A DNA stretch of 64,000 nt, taken from positions 1 to 64,000 of the forward strand of contig NZ_JALJRB010000005.1 of the NCBI RefSeq assembly GCF_022968795.1, in the 5' to 3' direction. Positions within the stretch are counted from its first letter, which is position 1. Each line of letters begins with the position of its first letter. This document shows positions 42,841 to 51,507 of the stretch, piece after piece. This stretch comes from Desulfatitalea alkaliphila. GTDB lineage: Bacteria; Desulfobacterota; Desulfobacteria; Desulfobacterales; Desulfosarcinaceae. The translations under genes and the position numbers were made by a program. The notes under the pieces were generated by a model that worked only from the letters and a program-made list of their open reading frames with translations, ran no database searches and was not told where the DNA came from.

Positions 42841-45039
42841 CTAGCCCAACCCAACGATCCTTCCGCCCTGGTAGACGGTGAAAGCCATCAGCCAGGCCAT
42901 ACCGGTGCTGTAGACCACACTGAACAACATCCACCTGACCGAACCGGTCTCCCGACGGATGGCCGCCACGGTGGCCACGCAGGGCAGGTAGAGCAGGACG
43001 AACACCATCATGGCCATGGCGGAGAGACCGGTCATGCCCGAGGCACGCAAAGCGTGCTGCAGCGCCTGATCCGTGGACTCGTCGTCGCTGACGGCATAGA
43101 GCACCCCCAGCGTGCTGACCACGATCTCCTTGGCCACGAAACCGCTCAACAACGCGATGCCGCCGCGCCAGTCCACGCCGATGGGCGCAAAAAAAGGTGC
43201 CATGCCATGCCCGAGGCGGCCCAGCAATGACTGCTCGGCTTGCTCGGCTTGGGTACGCCGATCCAATTCGGACAACGCCGTGTCGCGCTGCGCTTCCAGT
43301 TCGGGCCGCGGGATATCGGCGCCCGCCGCCCGCTCTTCGAACCGGGCCTCGATACGTGCCGCTTCGGCGGCGTGCCGCTCATGGATTTCCGCCGGCCGGG
43401 GAAAGCTGGCCAGGGCCCAGACCACCATGGAGCCAATCAGGATGACGCCGCCCATGCGTTTGATGAATATCTTGCTGCGGTCCCACATGTGGATCATGAG
43501 GCTCTTGAACATGGGCACGCGATAAGGGGGCAACTCCATGACGAAGGGGGCATCGGCACCGCGAAACAGGGTGGAACGGAACAGGCGGCCGGTGGCGATG
43601 GAAAAGACGATGCCGGTCAAATAGATGATGAAAATCACCGTGCCGGCCTTGGCCCCGAAAAAGGCGCCCGCCAATATGATGTAGACCGGCAACTTGGCCG
43701 AGCAGGACATGAAGGGGGTGATCAGAATGGTCAGAATGCGGTCGGTCTGGCTCTCTAGAGTGCGCGTGGCCATGATCGCCGGCACGTTGCAGCCGAAACC
43801 CATCAGCATGGGGATGAACGATTTGCCGTGCAGCCCCACCAGATGCATGATCTTATCCATCAAAAAGGCGGCCCGGGCCATGTAGCCGGTGTCTTCGAAC
43901 AGGGCGATACAGAAAAAGAGAATCAGAATGTTGGGCAAGAACACGGCCACCGTGCCCACCCCCTGGATGATGCCGTCCAGCACCAGCTCCTTGAGCAACC
44001 CTTCCGGCAGCAGATACCCCATGGCCGATGCCAACAGCCCGAATCCCGCCTCGATCCAGTCCTGGGGATAGGCCCCCAGGGTGAAGGTCAATTGAAACAT
44101 GGCCCAGATGAAGAAGAAAAAAATGGGCAGACCCACGATACGATTGGTGAGCACCAAATCGATGTTGCGTGAAATATCGATGCGTTGCCGGATGGAAGTG
44201 GTCAGCACCTCCTTGACAATGCCGGAGATGAAGCCGTAGCGCTCGTCGGTGGTGATGATTTCGGGCTCGTCGTTGAACCGGTCGGCCAGGTGCTCCCGCT
44301 GGCGCCGGGCGGTTTCGAATACCGCCGCCCCCTTCTCACCGGCCACGGCGGCCACCCGCTCCTGCACGATGGTATCGTTTTCGATCAGCTTGATGGCCGT
44401 CCAGCGCGGATGGTAGGGCAGGATGCCCCTCAATTGGGCTGCAAGATCCTGCTGCAGGGCCTCGATGGCCTTTTCCACCTCCGGATTGTAGCGCACCTTG
44501 CGCTTTTGGGGCACCGGCTTGTTGGAATGGGCCAGATCGACGGCGGCGGCAAGCAGATCGTCGATCCCCTTCTGCCGGTTGCCCACGGTCTGCACCACCG
44601 GCACATCCAACAATTCCGACAACTTGGCGACATCGATCTTGGCGCCCCGGGCCGTGGCCACATCCATCATGTTGAGGGCGAACACCACCTTGCAATCCAG
44701 CTCCCGCAGCTGGGTGGCCAGATAGAGGCTACGCTCCAGGTTGGAGGCGTCGATGATATCGATCACTACGTCGGGATGATCGTCGAGGATGAAATTGCGA
44801 GCGACGATCTCTTCGATGGAAAACGGGGTGAGGCTGTAGGTGCCGGGCAGATCGACGATCTTCAGGGTTTGGCCCCGGTACTCGATCAAGCCCTCCTTTT
44901 TTTCCACCGTCACTCCCGGCCAGTTGCCCACCTTTTGGCGGGTGCCGGTGAGGGTGTTGAAGATGGTGGTTTTGCCGGAATTGGGGTTGCCCGCCAGGGC
45001 GATGGTCAGAACGCGCTCGGTCATGTGCGGATCTTTCAT
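42841..45039 (-). CDS. feoB: Ferrous iron transport protein B
   Basis: Inner-membrane Fe(II) uptake protein of 732 residues. The N-terminal G domain has G1 GNPNSGKTT (residues 17-25), G3 DLPGTYSL and G4 NMMDVA (an NxxD variant). A helical GDI-like spacer follows. The membrane part has two Gate motifs including FGCNVPAIMATR and core SCSAKLPVY. A long cytoplasmic loop with many Ala/Arg/Glu (about residues 540-600) lies before the last helices. Its ATG overlaps the feoA stop by 4 bases. Fits anaerobic life, where iron is ferrous. Confidence 0.96.
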   Translation of the reverse strand: MKDPHMTERVLTIALAGNPNSGKTTIFNTLTGTRQKVGNWPGVTVEKKEGLIEYRGQTLKIVDLPGTYSLTPFSIEEIVARNFILDDHPDVVIDIIDASNLERSLYLATQLRELDCKVVFALNMMDVATARGAKIDVAKLSELLDVPVVQTVGNRQKGIDDLLAAAVDLAHSNKPVPQKRKVRYNPEVEKAIEALQQDLAAQLRGILPYHPRWTAIKLIENDTIVQERVAAVAGEKGAAVFETARRQREHLADRFNDEPEIITTDERYGFISGIVKEVLTTSIRQRIDISRNIDLVLTNRIVGLPIFFFFIWAMFQLTFTLGAYPQDWIEAGFGLLASAMGYLLPEGLLKELVLDGIIQGVGTVAVFLPNILILFFCIALFEDTGYMARAAFLMDKIMHLVGLHGKSFIPMLMGFGCNVPAIMATRTLESQTDRILTILITPFMSCSAKLPVYIILAGAFFGAKAGTVIFIIYLTGIVFSIATGRLFRSTLFRGADAPFVMELPPYRVPMFKSLMIHMWDRSKIFIKRMGGVILIGSMVVWALASFPRPAEIHERHAAEAARIEARFEERAAGADIPRPELEAQRDTALSELDRRTQAEQAEQSLLGRLGHGMAPFFAPIGVDWRGGIALLSGFVAKEIVVSTLGVLYAVSDDESTDQALQHALRASGMTGLSAMAMMVFVLLYLPCVATVAAIRRETGSVRWMLFSVVYSTGMAWLMAFTVYQGGRIVGLG

Positions 45040-45269
45040 TGGATGTCGTCCACGATGATCTCGGCGGCCTCCTCCACGCGCAGGGAAACATGCATGCCCC
45101 TGACAATCAGCTCGATGGGATCCTTCAGAGGCGCATATTTCTCCACATGGACGCGCACCCCCTTGAGCATCCCCATCTCCAATATCCGGCGCCGCAGCGC
45201 ACCGCTACCGCCGACGCGTTCGATCACCGCCGAATGGCCCTGTTTAACTTCGCTCAATCTTACGGACAT
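45036..45269 (-). CDS. feoA: Ferrous iron transport protein A
   Basis: A 77-residue SH3-like protein that assists FeoB. It reads MSVRLSEVKQGHSAVIERV at the start and has the family's RRRILEMGMLKGVRV pattern and DPIELIVRGMHVSLR strand. It is translationally coupled to feoB (ATGA overlap) and lies about 60 bp downstream of a good promoter. Confidence 0.95.
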   Translation of the reverse strand: MSVRLSEVKQGHSAVIERVGGSGALRRRILEMGMLKGVRVHVEKYAPLKDPIELIVRGMHVSLRVEEAAEIIVDDIQ

Positions 45270-45329
45270 GCCACCACTCCATTCATCGCAGGGTCATGGG
45301 CAATGTGAAAGGCCTAGTTAAGGGGGTGA

Positions 45330-45357
45330 ATTTAATCGCCTGATGAAAAAATGTCAA
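45330..45357 (-). promoter_or_regulatory. Promoter of feoAB
   Basis: Minus strand: perfect -35 TTGACA (45352-45357), 16-bp spacer, TTAAAT (45330-45335), giving a leader of about 50-55 bases before feoA. Iron regulation through Fur would be expected, but no clear 19-bp Fur box was recognised. Confidence 0.5.
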
Positions 45358-45506
45358 ATGTCATAGGACGCAGGCGGCGCGAGCCGCGTAAATGAGCGAA
45401 TCCAATGTTGTTGCATTGCAAAAATGGATGGACCACTTATTATATGGCAATATCCGAGCGGGCGGAACGACATTGTAATTGGAATCAATGAACGAGGGGA
45501 TGGCGC

Positions 45507-45806
45507 ATGACGGAGGAAAAGGTAATCGCAATCGAATCGCGCGGCGGGCCGTTGCACGTCATGCTGCGCAATGTTATGCGGATGGTGCCAAAAAAGGACC
45601 AGCACGATGTGGCATTGCAACGCATGTTGGCTTTTCGTCTGGGTATCGACGGGGAAAGCGCAACCCGCGAATACCTGATGCGTAGGATTCGGGACATGAT
45701 CCAATGCCGCTACAACGGAAGCTTGTACGATTTTCTGTGCAATACCCAGGACAGCACCGGGACCATTCCCGCGAACCGCGGCACCGACCCACCGGAAAGC
45801 GCTTAG
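45507..45806 (+). CDS. Small protein of unknown function
   Basis: A 99-residue frame starting MTEEKVIAIESRGG, with GAGGGG 7 bases before the ATG. Codon use is like the neighbours. The body (LHVMLRNVMRMVPKKDQHDVALQRMLAFRLGI) suggests amphipathic helices; no domain recognised. It lies between feoA and the CheX-FliN fusion but on the opposite strand to both. Its TAG stop runs directly into the GGGCTCGCG motif found after two other genes. Moderate confidence that it is translated. Confidence 0.55.
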   Translation: MTEEKVIAIESRGGPLHVMLRNVMRMVPKKDQHDVALQRMLAFRLGIDGESATREYLMRRIRDMIQCRYNGSLYDFLCNTQDSTGTIPANRGTDPPESA

Positions 45807-45817
45807 GGCTCGCGCGC

Positions 45818-47185
45818 CTATCGAAAACTCAACACCCGCTCCCGCCGGCTGACGATCTCCACGATGCGAATGCCGTATTTCTCCTTTTCCACCACCACCT
45901 CGCCCTTGGCGATCAGGGCGTCGTTGATCAAGATATCCACCGGCTCGCCTTCGAGCTGCACCAGTTCCACCACCGATCCCTGGCCCAGCTTGAGCACCTC
46001 CTGGATCCGTTGGTGTGTGCGGCCCAGCTCCACGGTCAGCTCCAGGGGGATCTCCTTGATCAGGCTCAGGTTGCGCAGCTCGTCATCCACCGCGGCCGCC
46101 GCTTCGCCTGCGTTCCCCGCGGCGTCCGCAATGGCCGACCCCTGTTGCCCATAACCGGCCTCCGCCGCGGCGGGATCGTCCCGCTTGATCCCCGCATCGA
46201 CGATAATGGTGCTGCCGCCGCAGGAGAAGAGAAAACGTTGGGATTTGATGATGTTGAGCGCCTCGACACGGAAATCGAGGCCGTTGGTGATGGACGGGGT
46301 GGAGAGCACGCAGGAGAGTCCCGCATCCACGAAGGCGGACTTGAGGTTGCCGCCGATGATGTTGCTCATCTCGCGCAGCACATCGAACACCTCTTCGTCG
46401 CCCTCGATTTCATCCTCTTCCATCTGCAGCATGGCGGCGGTCATCTTGCGGGCGAAATCGTCGTTGACCTGAATGTTGAACAACCCCTGCACGTCGCCGG
46501 CAAAGGTGACCGTGCCCACGGTGCGTTTGTCTTCGCGGAAGCCCGGCGGCACCTCCTTGATGTTCTCCGTCTCCATGGAGAGCATGGTGTAGAACACGTC
46601 GATGACCGCGTTGATCACGGTGGTGGGGATATCCACCGAATTGATCTTGGCACGGATTTGATCGCTGTCGAGGCGATCCATGCCGGCGATTTCCGCCCGC
46701 GCGCCGATGTCCTCCTTGAGGGTGATCTCGACGATCAGCTCCTGCTTCTGGTGGCGGAAAATCCATCGGTGCAGATCCCCCATCTTGCTCGGCTCGATCT
46801 TGAAATCGGAACCCCGCGTAATGGATGGCGTGGAGATGACGCAGGCCAAATCGGCATCCAGAAAATCGCTTTTCAAATTGCCGGAAATGATGTTGGCCAA
46901 TTCACCCAGCACATCCTTGATCTCTTCCTGGCTGTCGAGGGCATCCTCCTCCATGCCCAACATGGCACCGGTGATCTTGCCGGCGAAAGCCTGGCTGACA
47001 TGCAGGCTCAGGGTGCCCACCACCTCCCCGGCAAAGTGCACGGCCCCGACCAGACGCTGTTCATTGAGGCCTTCGTCGGTCACCATGCCCACTTTGGCCA
47101 GGTCCATCTCCAGCATGGTTTCAAAGGTTTCGATCACGCAATTGGTGATCGCCTTTTCAACCGCGGTGATGCGAATCTTTTCCAT
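45818..47185 (-). CDS. CheX-CheX-FliN-type fusion protein
   Basis: A 455-residue soluble protein with three parts. Residues about 1-140 and 170-310 are two CheX/CheC-like domains with the same order of strands and helices: GAVHFAGEVVGTLSLHVSQ then DVLGELANIISGNLKS in the first, GTVTFAGDVQGLFNIQVND then DVLREMSNIIGGNLKS in the second. The ExxNxxxG pattern (ELANIISGN, EMSNIIGGN) is the CheX/CheC phosphatase signature. An Ala-rich linker leads to a C-terminal SpoA/FliN domain (about 380-455: IPLELTVELGRTHQRI, LKLGQGSVVELVQLEGEPVDI). CheX removes phosphate from CheY. FliN forms the flagellar switch ring. No other flagellar genes are in the window. Confidence 0.85.
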   Translation of the reverse strand: MEKIRITAVEKAITNCVIETFETMLEMDLAKVGMVTDEGLNEQRLVGAVHFAGEVVGTLSLHVSQAFAGKITGAMLGMEEDALDSQEEIKDVLGELANIISGNLKSDFLDADLACVISTPSITRGSDFKIEPSKMGDLHRWIFRHQKQELIVEITLKEDIGARAEIAGMDRLDSDQIRAKINSVDIPTTVINAVIDVFYTMLSMETENIKEVPPGFREDKRTVGTVTFAGDVQGLFNIQVNDDFARKMTAAMLQMEEDEIEGDEEVFDVLREMSNIIGGNLKSAFVDAGLSCVLSTPSITNGLDFRVEALNIIKSQRFLFSCGGSTIIVDAGIKRDDPAAAEAGYGQQGSAIADAAGNAGEAAAAVDDELRNLSLIKEIPLELTVELGRTHQRIQEVLKLGQGSVVELVQLEGEPVDILINDALIAKGEVVVEKEKYGIRIVEIVSRRERVLSFR

Positions 47186-47451
47186 CCAGGATCACCCCCG
47201 GCCGTCGGCGGCGCCGTGGCGCCCATGAACAGCCTTTGTCACATATTTGACGGGCCTGTCACGATCTTATCGCTTCCGCAACCGCGACATGCAGCCGGTT
47301 GTTGCACAGCCAACGGCCTTTGGGCCGCCGGCAGCGTCTCTCCACGAAACGTCACCTCGGTGGAATGCAAAATACCGGCCAAACCATCACGATGGGGTTC
47401 TGGGCAGAACGCAAGCAAGTGGGACGACCTGCCGTATGCACCATAAAAAAA
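47186..47451. other. Intergenic region between fhs and the CheX-FliN gene
   Basis: Nothing coding was supported. It should hold the promoter of the CheX-FliN gene, but no good match was picked out. Its right end is the fhs terminator. Confidence 0.4.
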
Positions 47452-47475
47452 ACGCCCCGGCCAAAGCCGGGGCGT
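47445..47475 (-). terminator. Intrinsic terminator of fhs
   Basis: Minus strand: perfect 10-bp stem ACGCCCCGGC/GCCGGGGCGT (47452-47475, 4-base loop) followed by eight U residues (47445-47452). Located 30 bp beyond the fhs stop. Confidence 0.92.
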
Positions 47476-47505
47476 TGCACATGTTGTTTGTAAAATCGGT
47501 GATCT

Positions 47506-49269
47506 TTAGAACAGGCCGCTGACCTTGCCGGTTTCCGGATCGACGTCGATGCGGCGGAAGGCCGGGTTGGAGCCGGTGCCCGGCATCAGGCTGATGGTAC
47601 CGGCGCAGGGGCAGAGGAACTTGGCGCCCGAGTAGATGAGCACGTCGCGGATGGGCAGCCGCCAGCCTTTGGGCACGCCCTTCTTGGTGGGATCGTGGCT
47701 CAGGCTGAGGTGGGTCTTGACCATCATGGTGGCGAAATCGGCATACTTGGGATCGTTTTCCAGGTATTCGGCCTTGGCGGTGGCTTCCGGTGACCAGTCC
47801 ACACCGTCGGCGCCGTACACTTCCTTGGCGATTCTGTCGACGCGATCACGCAACTTCATCTCTACCGGGTAGAGGAAATCAAAGTCGTTGCCCGCCTCAC
47901 AGGCATCGATGACGGCATCGGCGAACTCCAGAGCGCCTTCGCCGCCCTTTTCCCAGTGCTTGGACTCGGCGCAGCGGGCACCGGCGGCCTCGGCGGCCTT
48001 CTTGACCAGGTTCACTTCGGCATCGGTGTCGGTGTAGAAACGGTTGACGCACACCACGGGGTTGATGCCGGCCTTGCGGATCACGCCGATCATGTGCACC
48101 ATGTTCTCGATGCCCTTTTCCACCAGGCCCAGGTTCTCCTTGGTGTAGGCCTCGTCCAGGGCCTTGCCGGGAACCACCTTGGGGCCGCCGCCGTGCATCT
48201 TCAGCGCGCGGATGGTGGCGGTGAGCACGGAGACGTGGGGTTTCAGCCCGGAGAAGCGGCACTTGACGTTCCAGAACTTCTCGAAACCGATGTCGGCGGC
48301 GAAGCCGGACTCGGTGACGTGGTAATCGAACAGTTTCAGGCCGACGCGGTCGGCGATGATGGAGCTCTGACCCACGGCGATGTTGGCGAAGGGGCCGGCG
48401 TGCACGAAGCAGGGCTGGTATTCGGCGGTGCACATCAGGGTGGGGTTGATGGTGTTGCGCATGAAGGCCGCCATGGCATTGCCCACTTCCAGGTCGCGAC
48501 AGGTGACCGGTTTGCCGCTCTTGTCGAAGGCCACGGTGATGTTGTTGATGCGCTCTTTGAGGTCGGCCAGGTCGGTGGCCACGGAGAGGATCGCCATCAG
48601 CTCGGAACCCACGGCGATGCCGAACTTGGATTGCATGGTGAAACCGTCGGTGCGGCCGCCGAGGCCGATGACGATGTTGCGCAGGGCCTGGGCGCAAAAG
48701 TCGATGATCCAGCCCAACTCCACGCGGGTGGGGTCGATGTCCAGGCGGCGCATGCCGGTGAGCCGTTTCAGCTGCTCATCGTTGTAGTTGCGCTCGTGCT
48801 GCATGCGGGCGGTCATGGCCACCATGCCCAGGTTGTGGGCGTTCATGATGTCGTTGATGTCGCCGGTGAGTCCCAGGGAGAACTCGGTCATGGGAATCAG
48901 CAGGGAGTTGCCGCCGCCGGCCGCGGTGCCCTTGACGTTCATGGTGGGGCCGCCCGAAGGCTGACGCAGGGCGCCGCCGACGTTCTTGCCGCGCATGCCC
49001 AGACCTTCCATCAAACCAACGGATGTGGTGCTCTTGCCTTCGCCCAGGGGGGTCGGGGTGATGGCGGTCACTTCGATGTACTTGCCGTCCGGTTTGTCTT
49101 GCATGCGATTGATGATCTTGAGAAAGTCGACCTTGGACAGACGGCCCATGGGCAGCATCTCGTCCGCTTGCAGGCCAAGTTTGTCACGCCAATCGTCGGG
49201 CGTGGGCATGTTCTTTTCCGCCTCTTCGGAAATCTGCCAGTCGGCCATTTTTGTCGCATCGTAAGCCAT
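47506..49269 (-). CDS. fhs: Formate-tetrahydrofolate ligase
   Basis: Makes 10-formyl-THF from formate, ATP and THF; first step of the methyl branch of the Wood-Ljungdahl pathway and a source of purine carbons. The 587 residues are near the usual 555-590. The ATP loop [30 protein letters not shown] and the [14 protein letters not shown] and CAEYQP-like [11 protein letters not shown] blocks are typical. The N-terminal 40 residues ([19 protein letters not shown]) are a little longer than average. AGGAGG lies 8 bases upstream. Codon use is strongly biased to C/G third positions, suggesting high expression. It is monocistronic between a terminator and an ABC gene pair. Confidence 0.97.
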   Translation of the reverse strand: MAYDATKMADWQISEEAEKNMPTPDDWRDKLGLQADEMLPMGRLSKVDFLKIINRMQDKPDGKYIEVTAITPTPLGEGKSTTSVGLMEGLGMRGKNVGGALRQPSGGPTMNVKGTAAGGGNSLLIPMTEFSLGLTGDINDIMNAHNLGMVAMTARMQHERNYNDEQLKRLTGMRRLDIDPTRVELGWIIDFCAQALRNIVIGLGGRTDGFTMQSKFGIAVGSELMAILSVATDLADLKERINNITVAFDKSGKPVTCRDLEVGNAMAAFMRNTINPTLMCTAEYQPCFVHAGPFANIAVGQSSIIADRVGLKLFDYHVTESGFAADIGFEKFWNVKCRFSGLKPHVSVLTATIRALKMHGGGPKVVPGKALDEAYTKENLGLVEKGIENMVHMIGVIRKAGINPVVCVNRFYTDTDAEVNLVKKAAEAAGARCAESKHWEKGGEGALEFADAVIDACEAGNDFDFLYPVEMKLRDRVDRIAKEVYGADGVDWSPEATAKAEYLENDPKYADFATMMVKTHLSLSHDPTKKGVPKGWRLPIRDVLIYSGAKFLCPCAGTISLMPGTGSNPAFRRIDVDPETGKVSGLF

Positions 49270-49509
49270 CGATTCAACCTCCTTGTCGGTTTTTTAAGTG
49301 GCATGCGCGGTGCATGCTGTGAAAAGTGCGAACAGTTTTCGGCTCGTGCGGGCACTGCGCGGACCGTCCTGCCATCCGCGCCTGAACCGGGTGAACCAAA
49401 GGGTTCCCGAATGGATAAATGCTTGGCGCTATTACCACGGGGAAGCGGTGCTTTGCAAGTCTAAACGGTTGATTCGGGGTTGTTTCTGAACCGGATTCAT
49501 GCCATCCGT

Positions 49510-51507
49510 TCAATCCGCTGCGCGTTTCTCCTCTTGCCGGTGCAGGCGCCAGTAGAGGCCGCGGCGCTCCATGAGCTGCCGGTGATCGCCCGCTTCGGCC
49601 ACCCGCCCCTGGTGCAGCACCAGGATCCGATCGGCGCTGCGGGCCGTGGAGAGCCGGTGGGCCACCAATACGCAGGTACGGCCGGCGATCAGGTTGTGCA
49701 AGGCCTTGTGAATGACCGCTTCGGTTTGGGAATCGATGTAGGAGGTGGCTTCGTCCAGCAGGATCAACTGGGCGTCCCGTGCCAAGGCGCGAGCGATGGT
49801 GATCAGTTGACGCTCTCCGCTGGAAAGGGATGCGCCCCCTTTTTCCAGGTGCGTGTCCAACCCCAGGGGCAGCCGCTGCACCAGCGCCTCGCAGTGGGCG
49901 GCCTGCAGAATGCGGGTGACGGTGGCCTCATCCGCTTGATCGGGGCGGGCGAAAATGTTTTCGCGCAAGGTGGCGGAAAAGAGCACCGGCTCCTGGGTCA
50001 CCAGGGCTGTCATGCCACGCAGCCGGCGGATGTCCCAATGGCGCAGGTCCACGCCGTTGATGCGGATACGGCCGCTATCGGGATCGTAAAAGCGTTGCAG
50101 CAGGTTCAAAACGCTGGTTTTGCCCGCGCCGGTGGGCCCCACCAGGGCGACGGTTTGCCCCTGCTGCGCGGTGAAGGAAACCTCCCGCAACACCGGCTCA
50201 CCCGGTGTGTAGGCAAAGGAGACCCGTTCCAGGGCGATGGACTGCAAACGGTCCTTGCGCGGATCTTGGGCATCGAGGGCCTCGGCCGGACGGGGCAAGC
50301 GGGTATCGGTGTCCAGCAGGCTGAAAATACGCTCCGCCGAAGCCATGGCGTTTTGCAGGATGTTGTAGTTTTCCGCCAGGTCCCGAATGGGGCGAAAGAA
50401 CATGCGCACATAGGTCAACGCCGCCACCAGCACGCCCAGGCTGACCCGGTTGTCCAGCACCTGCAGGCCGCCGAACAGCACCAGCACCGCCAAGGCCAGG
50501 AGCCCCAGCACCTCGATCAGGGGCATGAAGAGGGCGAAGACGTGGATTTCCCGCATGCCCAGACGCAGGGTCTCGTTGTTGAGGTCGGCAAAGCGGGCGA
50601 AGTTGCGCTCTTGCCTTCCAAAAGTTTGAATGGTGCGGATGCCTTCGATGGTTTCGGCCATGTGGCCGTTGATCTGGGCCACCTTGACCCGCAAGGCGCG
50701 GAAAACCTCCCGGGCCCTGCGCGAAAAGCGAACCGCGGCCCACACCACCACCGGCAGCAGGGCGAACACCGCCAATGCGATCCGCCAATTCAGCGCCAGC
50801 AGCACCGCGGCGATGCCCAGCAGCATGAAGATGTCCCGGAACACCATGGAGGCAAAGGTAGTGAACAGCTCGTGCATGTTCTGCACATCGTTGGTCATGC
50901 GGGTCACCAGTCGGGCAACCGGCTGCCGGGTGAAAAAGGTCAGGCGCTGCTGTTGTATGTGTTCGAAAAGGCGCATGCGCAGATCGTGCATCACCCGATG
51001 GCCGGCCCGCTCCATGATCACCCGCTGCAAGAAAGTGAAAGCGAAATCGGCCACCACCAGAACAAGCAAAAACAGCACCACCCATCCCAAACCGGTGATC
51101 TGATCCTGGCGCAGCCGTCGCAGGTCCTCTGCGGGCAACCGCGCCAGGTCGGCATAGGCGATCCGGGCCGCCGCCGCGCGGCGTTCGAACAGGTGATCGA
51201 ACCGCTCCACCACCTGGCGCACCTGTTCCCGGCGCAGATCCACCGTCAGATAGCGACGCTCATCCGCCATCTCCTGATCCGGCCATGGTGTGGTGTGCGC
51301 CGGAACGGGAACAATGTAGCGATCGATGGCCACCTTGCTCAGATACGGCAGGGTCAGGTTGATCAAGGTCATCATCAGCACCAGGGTCACCGAACCGATG
51401 AGCAGCCGGCGGTAGGGCCGCAACAGGGGCAACAGCCGTTTGAGCAGTCCCAGGTCCCGTGGTTTGCCCAGCAGGCCCTCTTCGATGTAGCCGTAATCAC
51501 CCCGCAT
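49510..51507 (-). CDS. ABC exporter half-transporter, catalytic-site partner
   Basis: A 665-residue half-transporter with an N-terminal six-helix membrane domain (about 30-390, with a long extra soluble insertion after helix 1 around residues 60-145) and a C-terminal nucleotide-binding domain. Walker A is GPTGAGKTS, the Q-loop VTQEPVLF, signature LSSGERQL, and Walker B LILLDEATSYID with the catalytic Glu. It overlaps the upstream ABC gene by 11 bp. Together they look like an MdlAB/TM287-288-type heterodimeric exporter; this subunit supplies the standard Walker B Glu. Substrate unknown (drug, lipid or peptide). Confidence 0.9.
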   Translation of the reverse strand: MRGDYGYIEEGLLGKPRDLGLLKRLLPLLRPYRRLLIGSVTLVLMMTLINLTLPYLSKVAIDRYIVPVPAHTTPWPDQEMADERRYLTVDLRREQVRQVVERFDHLFERRAAAARIAYADLARLPAEDLRRLRQDQITGLGWVVLFLLVLVVADFAFTFLQRVIMERAGHRVMHDLRMRLFEHIQQQRLTFFTRQPVARLVTRMTNDVQNMHELFTTFASMVFRDIFMLLGIAAVLLALNWRIALAVFALLPVVVWAAVRFSRRAREVFRALRVKVAQINGHMAETIEGIRTIQTFGRQERNFARFADLNNETLRLGMREIHVFALFMPLIEVLGLLALAVLVLFGGLQVLDNRVSLGVLVAALTYVRMFFRPIRDLAENYNILQNAMASAERIFSLLDTDTRLPRPAEALDAQDPRKDRLQSIALERVSFAYTPGEPVLREVSFTAQQGQTVALVGPTGAGKTSVLNLLQRFYDPDSGRIRINGVDLRHWDIRRLRGMTALVTQEPVLFSATLRENIFARPDQADEATVTRILQAAHCEALVQRLPLGLDTHLEKGGASLSSGERQLITIARALARDAQLILLDEATSYIDSQTEAVIHKALHNLIAGRTCVLVAHRLSTARSADRILVLHQGRVAEAGDHRQLMERRGLYWRLHRQEEKRAAD

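Noticed and set aside
47956-49464. 502-residue plus-strand frame opposite fhs
   Set aside because: Antisense shadow of the strongly biased fhs codons; no domain and no ribosome site.
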